Shown here: positions 34,405 to 44,307 of the stretch, piece by piece | Numbering within the stretch: the first letter of the stretch is position 1 | Layout: each line of letters opens with the position of its first letter | Source of the DNA: Eubacterium sulci ATCC 35585 | GTDB taxonomy: Bacteria; Bacillota; Clostridia; Peptostreptococcales; Anaerovoracaceae | Direction of reading: 5' to 3' | Length of the DNA: 64,000 bases | Assembly (NCBI GenBank): GCA_001189495.1 | Contig: CP012068.1 | Span: forward strand, 1,488,001 to 1,552,000 | Made by a program: the position numbers and the translations under genes | Notes under the pieces: generated by a model | What the model saw: the letters and a program-made list of their open reading frames with translations, nothing else | Database searches by the model: none | What the model was told of the DNA's origin: nothing

Positions 34405-35029
34405 CTAACGCATGAGTTCAAGCCACTTTTTTGCGTTTTCACAAGTACTATCAATAGGTGTTGTATGATTGTTTGTAAACACTTCCCACTGCCAATCCTC
34501 TCCTCCAATACAGCCTAATTTCGTGTATTCTTCAAGAAATTCTGCAAAAGAATTTGCCATTACATAACCATGTAAGTCGCTTCCGTCGTGACTTAAGTAG
34601 ACTACTTTCCCATAAGACTCTTTTTCTAAATCTATAGCTAATAAATCACCATTGTCAAGCTCCTGAAATACCAGCTTATTGTGAAAAATCTTGTCATACG
34701 GATTATCATAATTAGGATAGCAAATATCTACCAAACCTTTTCTACTTTCTTCAAAAATGGGAATTAAATCTATTCCAAAATGCAAATTACCCGCAGAAAA
34801 TTCCACCAACTCACTCGGTAATGGTAGTATTTCTTTGCCTTCAATATAAATATCCCAAAAAAACTCTAGATGTGATGAAATTTCTTTCAATGCCTGTCTA
34901 AATTCTATTGGTAGACTGTAACCTAATTCTTCTTCAAGCTTTAGAATATCTTCTTCTTTTGCAACTTCTTTGCAAACAATTTCTTCTGTAAATCCACCTA
35001 ATTCTTTTACTCTGTTTCTAAAGAAGTTT
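34405..35029 (-). pseudogene. SMI1/KNR4-like immunity protein, start codon lost
   Basis: The frame runs from a TAG at 35032 through INFFRNRVKELGGFTEEIVC, KEEDILKLEEELGYSLPIEF and on to YLSHDGSDLHGYVMANSFAE and GGEDWQWE. This is the pattern of SMI1/KNR4 (SUKH) immunity proteins. No ATG, GTG or well-placed TTG is at the expected N-terminus; a TTG at 34890 lacks a ribosome site and would drop the first helices. Upstream is a junction with an rlmD-type repeat. Confidence 0.7.
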
Positions 35030-35096
35030 ATCTAGCCAAGTTTCAGTAGACTATTTCACACCACTCTCTGATTGTAGGAAATTTTTACAAGAGAGG

Positions 35097-35142
35097 TTAC
35101 ATCTACTACGCTACTTCGTTGCTCGTACAAGCAGTGTTACGC
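35097..35142 (-). repeat. duplicate of the rlmD 3' end (last 11 codons plus flank)
   Basis: It encodes ECVTLLVRATK with two or three base differences from rlmD (35978-36023). It marks the other side of an insertion of about 0.88 kb (35143-36022). Confidence 0.75.
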
Positions 35143-35261
35143 ATTCCCCGGTTCGCTGTTTCCAATCGCCATGTCGCTTTGCTCCTAGCTCTTGGACAGC
35201 TGTCGCGTGGGCAGTACCATCTTTTAGTTTGCGTCAGTACCTGACTTAACTAAAAGGGTAA

Positions 35262-35335
35262 CTGCCTCAGTATGGAACGAGTGAACACCAAGTATGTCAA
35301 GTAGTTGCGTTCGTATGTGGGAACATATACACTAA
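35262..35335 (-). repeat. compound junction repeat
   Basis: 35268-35294 matches 19769-19793 (TATG-AACGAG-GAACAC-AAGTATG pattern), and 35308-35331 matches the rlmD codons for MFPHT (ATATGTTCCCACATACGAAC). It joins two junction types in tandem, suggesting nested insertions. No gene is seen in 35030-35373. Confidence 0.6.
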
Positions 35336-35395
35336 ACTATTTAACGATAGCATAAGGTTATCGTTAAAAGGTATTACCTCGACAAACTGGAATTT
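35336..35395 (-). repeat. conserved palindromic tail, copy D
   Basis: TTAACGATA/TATCGTTAA arms (35341-35367), then CCAGTTTGTCGAGGTAATAC. Here the repeat contains the stop and last codons of the associated gene (35374), so the repeat boundary does not respect the reading frame. Confidence 0.8.
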
Positions 35396-35643
35396 AAATT
35401 GTCGTAAAATAGCTGAGGTTTAATTCCATTCTTCTTGCACAGAAGCAATACTTTTTCTGCGATTTGAATTTTTTCTTTACTGTTTAAGCTTATATCTGAA
35501 TCCATATGTTTTATACTGTCAACATATATAGCATAATCATATTCATCTCCCATACATAATTCCGAATCCACAAAATATTTTATTCCTTGTTCATCGTGAT
35601 ATTCGAGACCAGCTCTACCTAAAAGTACGATACAATCTCGCAT
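35374..35643 (-). CDS. small hypothetical protein
   Basis: An 89-aa protein from the ATG at 35643 (MRDCIVLLGRAGLEYHDEQG), which follows GGGAGAG at good spacing; upstream in-frame codons belong to the PLD-type leader. The sequence is mixed, with a C-terminal helix region (KEKIQIAEKVLLLCKKNGIK). The last codons come from the tail repeat. No family recognised. Confidence 0.6.
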   Translation of the reverse strand: MRDCIVLLGRAGLEYHDEQGIKYFVDSELCMGDEYDYAIYVDSIKHMDSDISLNSKEKIQIAEKVLLLCKKNGIKPQLFYDNLNSSLSR

Positions 35644-35653
35644 AGTTCTCTCC

Positions 35654-35821
35654 CTATAAATTGAAATTTGTCTTCGTATAAAAATAATTCCCATTGTATA
35701 AATCCATAAGCTCTTTAGCAAACTTTGCTACAAGTTCATGATTAAGTGCAGCTGCTAAGGGTTCTTCATTATTATTAGCTCTTGGTGTCCAATTATATGA
35801 TCCGTGCATTACATAGTCCAT
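35654..35821 (-). pseudogene. PLD-like domain protein, C-terminal fragment (leader copy 2)
   Basis: The frame reads MDYVMHGSYNWTPRANNNEE, PLAAALNHELVAKFAKELMD and LYNGNYFYTKTNFNL then stop. GSYNWT..A..NEE is the end of the second half of a PLD-like active site. Its last 70 bp are the leader found again upstream of the CPBP gene. The 35822-35989 gap has no gene. Confidence 0.7.
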
Positions 35822-35989
35822 CTCTATGATACATAAGCCTTTATTTCATATACTTTATTTACTTAGTGGGTGTAATCCTTATGAGTAGTGTTAGGACTTC
35901 AATTTGCAGTAGCACGTAGCCAATCAAACTTCGCCTTGCTCGTTTTCTTGGGCGTGCCTTGCATAGGACGTACATCTGCTTCTACTACG

Positions 35990-37357
35990 CTACTTTGTAG
36001 CTCGTACAAGCAGTGTTACGCATTCCGTATGTCCCGTATGTGGGAACATATCCACTGGGGTTCCTTTTACATACTCATAGCCGTTTTCGCTTAGATATTT
36101 AATATCTCTGCTCAGTGTTGCTGGATCACACGATACATAAACGATTCTGTCTGCTTCGGTTTCTACTACTGCTTTTAGCAGGGCTTCATCGCAGCCTTTT
36201 CTTGGTGGATCAAGGATTACGACATCCGCCTTTTCGATCTCGCCTTCTTCTCTTAGTCTTGGCAGCTCTTCTTCAGCCTTACCTGTGTAGTAGATGGCAT
36301 TTACAATTCCGTTTATAACCGCGTTTCTGTTTGCATTTAGCACTGCTTCTTTGACTAGCTCGATTCCAACTACCTTGCCTGCTCCTGCCTTTGCCATAAA
36401 GAGTCCTAGGGTTCCAACTCCGCAGTAAAGGTCTAGGACTGTTTCTCCACCCTTTATTCCTGCGTATTCGACTGCCTTTTCGTAGAGGCGCTCTGCTTGC
36501 ACCGGATTTACTTGATAGAAGGAGTATGGCGAGATTTCAAATCTAAGACCTAACATCTCGTCTTCTATCACATGCCTTCCGGCAATGATTTCTGCACGGT
36601 TTTTGTGCTGCTTTGATGGCTTGTTATCGGATATGTCTAGGGCCACCGACGAAAGATAGTATTCAAATCCGTCATCAAAGCTAGGTATCCTGTCTATGCT
36701 TTCTTCTGCCAAATAGATAAACTCCTCTAGATCAACATCCTTTTCCTCGACTGTCGGCACAAGCATAACTTCGCCACTTGTGAACGAGGTTTTTACGACC
36801 AGATTTTTTATCTTTTTCGCATCCTCGCACCCATCAAAGCTAGCTCTAAGCGCATCTGCTACCGCCACTACTGGTTCGCTTTGGAGCCTGCACTCACGGC
36901 AGTCAACAACCTTATGGCTGAGACGCTCTAAAAAGCCTACTGATTGTGTTTTAGGGTGTATCGCTAGCGTTGCCTTATTTCTATAGTTATATGGCTCAGA
37001 CATCGAAATTATCAGTTCTAGCTCAGGAGCTTCCACGCCACCTATACGCTCAAGGACGTCGCGGACATGTCTTTCCTTGAGCTCAAGCTGCTTCTCGTAT
37101 TTCAGCTTTCCAAAGGCACATCCTCCGCATTCATCTATGTATGGACAGACATCCTCAAGTCTGTGCTCTGAAGGTTCAAGGATTTCCTCAACATTAGCGA
37201 GTGCATAGCGCTTTTTTACCTTTGTCACTCTTGCACTGACTTTATCTCCAAGAACGCAGCCGTCGGCAAAAACGATGAGGCCATCGTAACTTCCGATGCC
37301 TCTACCGTCCTTGCTTTGATCTTTGATTGTAAGTTCAATTAATTGATTCTTTTCCAT
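35990..37357 (-). CDS. rlmD: 23S rRNA (uracil-5-)-methyltransferase, RlmD/RumA-like
   Basis: The 455-aa protein has an N-terminal TRAM RNA-binding domain (about 1-60), the cluster cysteines CPYIDECGGCAFG, SAM motif VLDLYCGVGTLGLF and the catalytic Cys in VYVSCDPATLSRD. It would methylate a uridine in 23S rRNA to m5U. The last codons (DMFPHTGHTECVTLLVRATK) are repeated several times downstream: this 3' end has been used as an integration site. It starts 3 bp after the nitroreductase stop. Confidence 0.9.
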   Translation of the reverse strand: MEKNQLIELTIKDQSKDGRGIGSYDGLIVFADGCVLGDKVSARVTKVKKRYALANVEEILEPSEHRLEDVCPYIDECGGCAFGKLKYEKQLELKERHVRDVLERIGGVEAPELELIISMSEPYNYRNKATLAIHPKTQSVGFLERLSHKVVDCRECRLQSEPVVAVADALRASFDGCEDAKKIKNLVVKTSFTSGEVMLVPTVEEKDVDLEEFIYLAEESIDRIPSFDDGFEYYLSSVALDISDNKPSKQHKNRAEIIAGRHVIEDEMLGLRFEISPYSFYQVNPVQAERLYEKAVEYAGIKGGETVLDLYCGVGTLGLFMAKAGAGKVVGIELVKEAVLNANRNAVINGIVNAIYYTGKAEEELPRLREEGEIEKADVVILDPPRKGCDEALLKAVVETEADRIVYVSCDPATLSRDIKYLSENGYEYVKGTPVDMFPHTGHTECVTLLVRATK

Positions 37358-37360
37358 TTG

Positions 37361-37906
37361 TTATTCCACGAAATTCACAAGTTCATCGACGGAAAGCCTA
37401 GCTGGTGCAGGGTTATTTGTTTCGTGATATCCCATTGCGATTATAGCTACAACCTCCTGGTCCTCAGGAAGGCCAATAAGCTCTTTAATCATATCGTAGT
37501 CAGCATATCCTAGGATTACTGTTCCAACACCGTATGTGTGCGCAGCTAGGCAGAAGGCCTCTGCAGATACACCTGCATCAAACATCTCCCAGCCATCATT
37601 TTTGGGCGTTGAATAGCTGCCATCTGGCTCAAAGCCGCTCTTTCCCTTTACAATTGACTGCACTGCAATTGCAGGAGCGCGCTTGATTGTCTTCTCATTA
37701 AAAGTGAAGCCAAGAACTGCCTCTTCAGCAATCTTCGCTTTGATTTCCTCATTTTCTACAATTGTGTATCTTGTAATCTGAGTGTTCTTCCATGATGGAG
37801 CATATGCTGCAGACTCGATAATCTTTTCGATAGTCTCCTTTGATATCTTCTCATCCTTGTACTTACGAACACTTCTTCTTGATTTTATGCATTCTAAAGC
37901 TTCCAT
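37361..37906 (-). CDS. nitroreductase family protein
   Basis: A 181-aa FMN-dependent oxidoreductase of the nitroreductase fold: IKSRRSVRKYKDEKIS (FMN phosphate contacts), AAYAPSWKNTQ and GVGTVILGYAD. I use the ATG at 37906, preceded by AAGGAGATAG, instead of the longer frame. It is followed by rlmD after 3 bp and probably cotranscribed with it. The substrate is unknown. Confidence 0.88.
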   Translation of the reverse strand: MEALECIKSRRSVRKYKDEKISKETIEKIIESAAYAPSWKNTQITRYTIVENEEIKAKIAEEAVLGFTFNEKTIKRAPAIAVQSIVKGKSGFEPDGSYSTPKNDGWEMFDAGVSAEAFCLAAHTYGVGTVILGYADYDMIKELIGLPEDQEVVAIIAMGYHETNNPAPARLSVDELVNFVE

Positions 37907-38033
37907 ATATCTATCTCCTTTGTAAAAATTCCTTATTTTATCGTCCCAAATATTATACATTTTATTTACTGAAATAGCAAAAGGAGATAGCCTAAGCTAT
38001 CTCCTAGTTTTTAAATTTTCTACACCTATGGTA

Positions 38034-38693
38034 CTACTTTCTTTCGCTGTAGCGGTGTGCATCCTCAAGAACCATGTCCTTAACCTTGATAAGCCTGATC
38101 GTGTTGTCTCTTGCAGTCTCCTCAAGCTTCATCGAAATATATTTGATATTCTTCTGAGCTTCAGGGATGATTACATGCTCAAGAGCATTTACACGTCTTC
38201 TAGTCTTCTCAATCTCAGCAGCCATGAGCTTGCAGGCCTTTTCCTTTTCGGCGAGCAAAATCATGTCGTCCCTGATATCGGCAAGCGATTTAATCGCTCC
38301 GTCTAAATCCGAAGAAGTAAAGGCATATCCATATGAATAGATATCCGTCTCACTTGCGGTCTTCGTCCTTACATCAAAGACAGGAATGTTAACACTCATG
38401 ACGTTCTTTGTGCTGACGCCAAGCGTCACCTTTTGCTTAGCAGCCATCAAAGCGGTATTAAGAGTTTCGGCATCCATGCCAGCTTTGGCAACAATGAAGT
38501 TGATATTAGCCTGACGGATACCCTCTTCGACATGCTTTCTGAGCTCCATGTTCTCACGAACCATGATGAGGAATTGACGCATCAGCTCGTCTCTCTTATC
38601 TTTGAGAAGCTTGTGACCCTTGCGGGCAACGGCCAGCTTATCTTTGATCCTAGAGAGCTCCATACGAGTAGGAATTATTTGACTTGATGCCAT
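38034..38693 (-). CDS. atpD: V-type ATP synthase subunit D
   Basis: The central-stalk rotor subunit: 219 aa, long N- and C-terminal coiled coils, family start IPTRMELSRIKDKLAVARKG and end RRVNALEHVIIPEAQKNIKY. It links the A3B3 head to the c-ring. Last gene of the operon. The stop is followed by an AGATAGC..GCTATCT hairpin (37984-38003). Confidence 0.93.
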   Translation of the reverse strand: MASSQIIPTRMELSRIKDKLAVARKGHKLLKDKRDELMRQFLIMVRENMELRKHVEEGIRQANINFIVAKAGMDAETLNTALMAAKQKVTLGVSTKNVMSVNIPVFDVRTKTASETDIYSYGYAFTSSDLDGAIKSLADIRDDMILLAEKEKACKLMAAEIEKTRRRVNALEHVIIPEAQKNIKYISMKLEETARDNTIRLIKVKDMVLEDAHRYSERK

Positions 38694-38710
38694 ATCACGC
38701 CTCCTTATCC

Positions 38711-40084
38711 TTACTTCGCCTCATAATACATATCGAGCCACTTGTCATTAATTCTCTTGAGTTCACTTCTTGGAAGGATTCTCAAAAGCTCCCAGCCGAT
38801 ATCTAGAGTCTCCTCAATAGTTCTATCAGTGTTATAACCCTGGTTTACATACTTGTCTTCAAACTCGTCTGCAAACTTAGCATACTTAAGATCGATTTCT
38901 GTCAAAGCAGCTTCACCAAGGATGGTCATAAGCTCCTTAGCGTCCTTACCTCTAGCATAAGCGGCAAATAGCTGGTTCATTGTATTAGCGTGGTCGCCTC
39001 TTGTCTTGCCTTCGCCTATACCCTTATCCTTAAGTCTTGATAGTGATGGAAGAACGTTGATAGGTGGCTTAACACCCTTACGGTAAAGGTCTCTGGAAAG
39101 AATAATCTGTCCCTCTGTGATATATCCAGTAAGGTCAGGAATTGGGTGAGTCTTGTCATCCTCAGGCATTGAAAGAATTGGAATCATAGTGATTGAACCG
39201 TTCTTGCCATACTGTCTTCCTGCTCTCTCATATATCGTAGCAAAGTCAGTGTACATATATCCAGGATATCCTCTTCTTGCTGCAACTTCCTTACGCGCAG
39301 CAGATACCTCTCTCAAAGCATCCGCATAGTTTGTGATATCTGTCAAAATTACTAGAACGTGCATATCGCAGTCAAATGCTAGATATTCAGCTGCTGTAAG
39401 CGCCATTCTTGGTGTCGAAATTCTTTCAACCGCAGGGTCGTTTGCAAGATTTACAAACATTACGGTTCTATCTATCGCACCAGTTTCTTTGAAGGATTCA
39501 ACAAAGAAGTTTGATTCCTCAAATGTGATACCCATAGCCGCAAATACTACCGCAAACTTTTCATCAGTTCCACGAACCTTAGCCTGCTTTGCAATCTGAG
39601 CTGCAAGATTTGCGTGTGGAAGACCTGAAGCTGAGAAAATAGGTAGCTTCTGTCCTCTAACTAGAGTATTAAGACCGTCGATAGCAGATACACCAGTCTG
39701 GATGAACTCAGCAGGGTAGATACGCGCTGCAGGGTTCATTGGAAGTCCATTGATATCTCTTCTCTCTACAGGAAGAATTTCCGGGCCTCCGTCCTTTGGT
39801 CTTCCCATTCCGTCAAAGACTCTGCCTAGCATATCCTCAGATACGCCAAGCTCGAGGCTCTTTCCTAAAAATCTAACCTTGCTGTCGCTAAGGTTTATAC
39901 CTGCGGAGTTCTCAAAGAGCTGAACTACCGCTGTATCGTCGTTGATTTCGAGAACCTTACAGCGACGCTTTTCGCCGTCTGCAAGCTCGATTTCACCTAG
40001 TTCGTCGTACTTTACATTCTCAACGCCGCGGACCATCATCAAAGGACCTGCGACCTCTTGAATAGTTCTATATTCCTTTGGCAT
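38711..40084 (-). CDS. atpB: V-type ATP synthase subunit B
   Basis: The non-catalytic nucleotide-binding subunit of the head, 457 aa. It shows [16 protein letters not shown] in place of a P-loop, [15 protein letters not shown] and [11 protein letters not shown]. 3 bp upstream lies the A-subunit stop. Length is typical. Confidence 0.95.
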   Translation of the reverse strand: MPKEYRTIQEVAGPLMMVRGVENVKYDELGEIELADGEKRRCKVLEINDDTAVVQLFENSAGINLSDSKVRFLGKSLELGVSEDMLGRVFDGMGRPKDGGPEILPVERRDINGLPMNPAARIYPAEFIQTGVSAIDGLNTLVRGQKLPIFSASGLPHANLAAQIAKQAKVRGTDEKFAVVFAAMGITFEESNFFVESFKETGAIDRTVMFVNLANDPAVERISTPRMALTAAEYLAFDCDMHVLVILTDITNYADALREVSAARKEVAARRGYPGYMYTDFATIYERAGRQYGKNGSITMIPILSMPEDDKTHPIPDLTGYITEGQIILSRDLYRKGVKPPINVLPSLSRLKDKGIGEGKTRGDHANTMNQLFAAYARGKDAKELMTILGEAALTEIDLKYAKFADEFEDKYVNQGYNTDRTIEETLDIGWELLRILPRSELKRINDKWLDMYYEAK

Positions 40085-40087
40085 TAC

Positions 40088-41854
40088 TTAGTCCTCCTTA
40101 TTCAGTGCTTCAGCAACTTCTCCGTCGAGCAAGTCGATGATTCTTGTAAATTCATCTTCTATCTTATCTTCAGGTGTGTATTTAAATCTTCCGATAGGCT
40201 CTCTTGAAGGCATTGCGATAAGATCCTCTACATTTGCACCCTTTTCAAGTGCAGCCTTAGCCTTTTCGTAGAAGCTCATAACCAGTCTCATCATGAGATA
40301 CTGCTTGCGAAGTGATGAATATGTATCAACCTCATCAAAGCTGTTCTGGTTTAGGAAGTCTTCTCTGATAGACTTAGCAGCTTCCATCTTGAGTCTGTCA
40401 GCAGGTGAAAGCGCATCCATACCTACCATCTGAACGATTTCATTAAGCTTTGATTCGTCCTGAAGAAGTGACATCATTTCCTGACGAGCACTCATCCAAC
40501 CTGGCTCAACCTCTTCGTTAAACCATTTCTCCATGCTGTCTAGGTATAGTGAGTAACTTGTCAGCCAGTTGATTGCAGGGAAGTGTCTCTGGTATGCAAG
40601 GTTTGAATCAAGACCCCAGAACACCTTTACAATTCTAAGCGTTGCCTGTGATACTGGCTCAGAGATATCTCCGCCCTGTGGTGAAACCGCACCGATTACT
40701 GAAAGAGCACCATCTCTTCCATCCTTACCTAGTGCGATAACGTGACCAGCTCTCTCATAGAACTGAGCAAGACGGCTTCCTAGGTATGCAGGGTAACCTT
40801 CTTCACCAGGCATTTCCTCAAGTCTTCCAGACATCTCACGAAGAGCCTCTGCCCATCTTGATGTTGAGTCAGCCATCAAAGCTACTGAGTATCCCATATC
40901 TCTGAAGTACTCAGCGATAGTAATACCTGTATAAATTGACGCCTCACGCGCAGCAACCGGCATATCCGATGTGTTTGCAATGAGAACCGTTCTTTCCATC
41001 AAAGAACGACCTGTCTTTGGATCGACGAGGGCTGGGAACTCGTTAAGTACGTCTGTCATCTCGTTTCCACGCTCTCCGCATCCGATATATACGACGATGT
41101 CAGCCTCAGCCCACTTTGCTAGCTGATGCTGGATAACCGTCTTACCTGAACCGAAAGGTCCAGGAACTGCTGCTGTACCACCCTTTGCGATAGGGAAGAA
41201 AGCATCAACAACACGCTGTCCTGTAATAAGTGGTTTGTCTGGTCTCAGCTTCTCAGTATAAGGCCTGCTCTTTCTAACTGGCCATCTCTGCATGAGCTGG
41301 ATTTCTCTATCGCCCTTTTCTGTTTCGATTACAGCAATTGTCTCTGTAACTGTGAACTCACCTGACTTAAGCTCTTTAACCTTACCCTTTACATCAGGTG
41401 GAACCATGATTTTCTGTTCAACAACTTCAGTCTCCTGAACTGTTCCAAGAACATCTCCGCCGCTTACCTCTTCACCGATTTCAGCTGTAGGAACAAAGTT
41501 CCACTTCTTCTCTCTATCAAGTGAATCAACGTGGATTCCTCTCTTTAGGTTGTTACCACAGACCTTCATAATAGCGTCTAGAGGTCTTTGAATACCGTCG
41601 TAGATACTTGTTATGAGTCCAGGTCCAAGTTCAACCGACATAGGTACACCAGTCGAAACTACTGGTTCTCCTGGTCCAAGACCTGAAGTCTCCTCGTATA
41701 CCTGAATTGATGCCTCGTCACCGTGCATCTCTATAATTTCACCCGTTAGCATCTGGTCGCTAACATGCACAACGTCAAACATGTTTGCATCGCGCATGCC
41801 TGTAGCTATTACTAAGGGGCCTGCTACTTTTTTAATCGTACCTTTACTATTCAT
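40088..41854 (-). CDS. atpA: V-type ATP synthase catalytic subunit A
   Basis: The catalytic subunit, 588 aa. P-loop GPFGSGKTV, the catalytic Glu region [29 protein letters not shown], and the A-specific non-homologous insert near residues 110-200 ([12 protein letters not shown]). It hydrolyses or makes ATP at the A/B interface. Confidence 0.96.
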   Translation of the reverse strand: MNSKGTIKKVAGPLVIATGMRDANMFDVVHVSDQMLTGEIIEMHGDEASIQVYEETSGLGPGEPVVSTGVPMSVELGPGLITSIYDGIQRPLDAIMKVCGNNLKRGIHVDSLDREKKWNFVPTAEIGEEVSGGDVLGTVQETEVVEQKIMVPPDVKGKVKELKSGEFTVTETIAVIETEKGDREIQLMQRWPVRKSRPYTEKLRPDKPLITGQRVVDAFFPIAKGGTAAVPGPFGSGKTVIQHQLAKWAEADIVVYIGCGERGNEMTDVLNEFPALVDPKTGRSLMERTVLIANTSDMPVAAREASIYTGITIAEYFRDMGYSVALMADSTSRWAEALREMSGRLEEMPGEEGYPAYLGSRLAQFYERAGHVIALGKDGRDGALSVIGAVSPQGGDISEPVSQATLRIVKVFWGLDSNLAYQRHFPAINWLTSYSLYLDSMEKWFNEEVEPGWMSARQEMMSLLQDESKLNEIVQMVGMDALSPADRLKMEAAKSIREDFLNQNSFDEVDTYSSLRKQYLMMRLVMSFYEKAKAALEKGANVEDLIAMPSREPIGRFKYTPEDKIEDEFTRIIDLLDGEVAEALNKED

Positions 41855-41875
41855 GTACTATACTGCCTCCTGATA

Positions 41876-42199
41876 TCAGTTATCGTGTGAAAACAAAATA
41901 TCCGATCCTACCGCTCTTTCAACGGATTTTTTAACTTCGGCTATTCCTGCTCCAGTGTTTCCGTGTGTGCCTGGTATCTCAATGATGGCCGGCACAATCT
42001 TGTCCTGATATTTTGCAATTTCATCTCTTAAATCTGCCGCCAAGAATTCCGTAATATAGATTATTCCATATCCCTGCTCGGCAAGCTCTGACAGCTTATG
42101 TTTTGCCTCAGCAGGCTCTGTTACCGGTATGGTATCAAAGCCCAAAGCAGCAAAGCCGTAAATGCTGTCATAATCTCCTATTACAGCAATATCACGCAT
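41876..42199 (-). CDS. atpF: V-type ATP synthase subunit F
   Basis: A 107-aa Rossmann-like subunit of the central stalk (IGDYDSIYGFAALGFDTIPV, then IIYITEFLAADL and VPAIIEIPGTHG). The start overlaps the end of subunit C by 8 bp. Confidence 0.92.
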   Translation of the reverse strand: MRDIAVIGDYDSIYGFAALGFDTIPVTEPAEAKHKLSELAEQGYGIIYITEFLAADLRDEIAKYQDKIVPAIIEIPGTHGNTGAGIAEVKKSVERAVGSDILFSHDN

Positions 42200-43157
42200 A
42201 CATTTCCCTTACTCTTTCTCTAATCGCCTCTTCGGAAAGGTCATTTTGCTTTCCTGTGAGTACAATTCTAACTGTCTTTATTTCGTTTAGTCTTGCAATT
42301 ACATAGGCAAATATTGGACCTACTGTAAACGCATTGTACTTTTGCGGTTTTATCGCTCTTATTATGCGGTTATCACACCAGCACTCAAATATGGATTGCG
42401 AGCTTTTCAGTGCATCAACGCCATCTCTATACGGTGTTGTTGCAAGATATGCAGCTATTTCATCCTTGCCTGCTATCGCAGCCTTTATGAGTGCATCTGT
42501 GTTTATCGAATCACAGCTTGACATCGCCCTCTTCATGAAGTCGGCACTTTTACTTGTCAGCTGAGCTCTTACAGCAATCTTGATGTTCGCTACTGCGACG
42601 ATAGACTCTGTGTAATCTTTGATGATATCAACCTTTGATCTGTGTCCTGCAAGGTATATCGCTTCCATGCAGGCTCTATCGATTACGATATCGCAAAGCT
42701 GTCCGTCGCCTGTGTGAACAAGACTTTCGTAGGCTTCCTTTGCGGCATCCTGCATATCCTCAGGAAGTAGCTTGTAGTTGCCCTCCTGGATTGCAGCTCT
42801 CATCTCTTCGCCACTTGGATTCGTGTCGTAGTAGATGCTTATGCCCTTTGGTCTACTTACAGCTGCCTTTATCGCAGCCTTTAGATTGTGATAGAGCTTC
42901 GGAATGCTCAAAACAGCGAAGTGTTTCATATCGATTTTAAACTCTTTGATTAGAGCCCAAATCTTATCTTCTTCTGCTGCGAGGATTCTCTCGCCGTCAC
43001 CCTTTGAGTCCGAGTTTCCCCAGGACTTTTCCTCAAGAAATTGAATGCACTGCTCATAAGTGCCGAGTGAGATAAGCTGCTCGATATCTGTATCCTTCAG
43101 GAGGGATGTCTCTAGCGCACGAATTCTCGCGACCTCGTAAACATAATTTTCTCCCAT
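42192..43157 (-). CDS. atpC: V-type ATP synthase subunit C
   Basis: A 321-aa helical subunit (AC39/d-like) that connects rotor shaft and membrane ring: YVYEVARIRALETSLLKDTD at the start and GPIFAYVIARLNEIKTVRIV near the end are family hallmarks. Confidence 0.93.
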   Translation of the reverse strand: MGENYVYEVARIRALETSLLKDTDIEQLISLGTYEQCIQFLEEKSWGNSDSKGDGERILAAEEDKIWALIKEFKIDMKHFAVLSIPKLYHNLKAAIKAAVSRPKGISIYYDTNPSGEEMRAAIQEGNYKLLPEDMQDAAKEAYESLVHTGDGQLCDIVIDRACMEAIYLAGHRSKVDIIKDYTESIVAVANIKIAVRAQLTSKSADFMKRAMSSCDSINTDALIKAAIAGKDEIAAYLATTPYRDGVDALKSSQSIFECWCDNRIIRAIKPQKYNAFTVGPIFAYVIARLNEIKTVRIVLTGKQNDLSEEAIRERVREMYA

Positions 43158-43182
43158 ATTTTCTCCTTATAGCCTATTCTCA

Positions 43183-43773
43183 CTAAAATAGTAATTTCTG
43201 AACAAGGTCGGAAAGCTCTTCCTTTTTGTCTGCGAAGATAGCTTCGAGTGTGCAGTTCTCTTCGATGCCACCGTATGATAGAACAAATCCGTCTTCTACA
43301 TCTATGGCATCTTTTGATACACTCATATTAGCCTGTCTGCCTTCTGCGATTGCCTTAATCTTATCCTCAAAGTCCTTAGGCATTCTAGCTAGGTCTTTTG
43401 ATGATAGTGAGATAACTCCCTCGCCCTCATGTATAGCCTTATCTGCTATTTTGAGAAGCAGTGCAAAGTATTCCTCATCTGGCAATTCTCTAATCTGCGC
43501 CTTCGCGTTATCTATTACCTCAGCAATCAAAGCTTGCTTAGTCTCGAGTATCTTGCGACTACGCTCTAGCTCCATAGATGACTTTGCTCTTTCTTTGATC
43601 TGTACAAGCTGAGCTTCAGTTTTTTGAGAGATTTCCGCACATTTCTTTTCGGCGTCCGCCTTATTTTGTTCTTCGATTTGACTTGCCTTAGCCTTTGCTT
43701 CATCCATGGATGCTTTCGCAGCTTCGGCAGCTTCATCGAGAATGTTCTGTTTAATTTTATCTAATCCGGTCAT
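43183..43773 (-). CDS. atpE: V-type ATP synthase subunit E
   Basis: A 196-aa peripheral-stalk subunit: long N-terminal coiled coil (about 1-95) and a C-terminal globular part (DVEDGFVLSYGGIEENCTLE). Pairs with the H/G-like subunit encoded at 46478. Confidence 0.9.
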   Translation of the reverse strand: MTGLDKIKQNILDEAAEAAKASMDEAKAKASQIEEQNKADAEKKCAEISQKTEAQLVQIKERAKSSMELERSRKILETKQALIAEVIDNAKAQIRELPDEEYFALLLKIADKAIHEGEGVISLSSKDLARMPKDFEDKIKAIAEGRQANMSVSKDAIDVEDGFVLSYGGIEENCTLEAIFADKKEELSDLVQKLLF

Positions 43774-43806
43774 TTTCTCTCTCCTTAACCTATGCTAACA
43801 AATATA

Positions 43807-44301
<495 letters not shown>

Positions 44302-44307
44302 CTAGAA

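Noticed and set aside
30061-35395. Calling the tailed modules an integron array
   Set aside because: The tails are palindromic and follow single genes, but they lack the canonical attC core motifs and no integron integrase is in the window. Kept only as an analogy.
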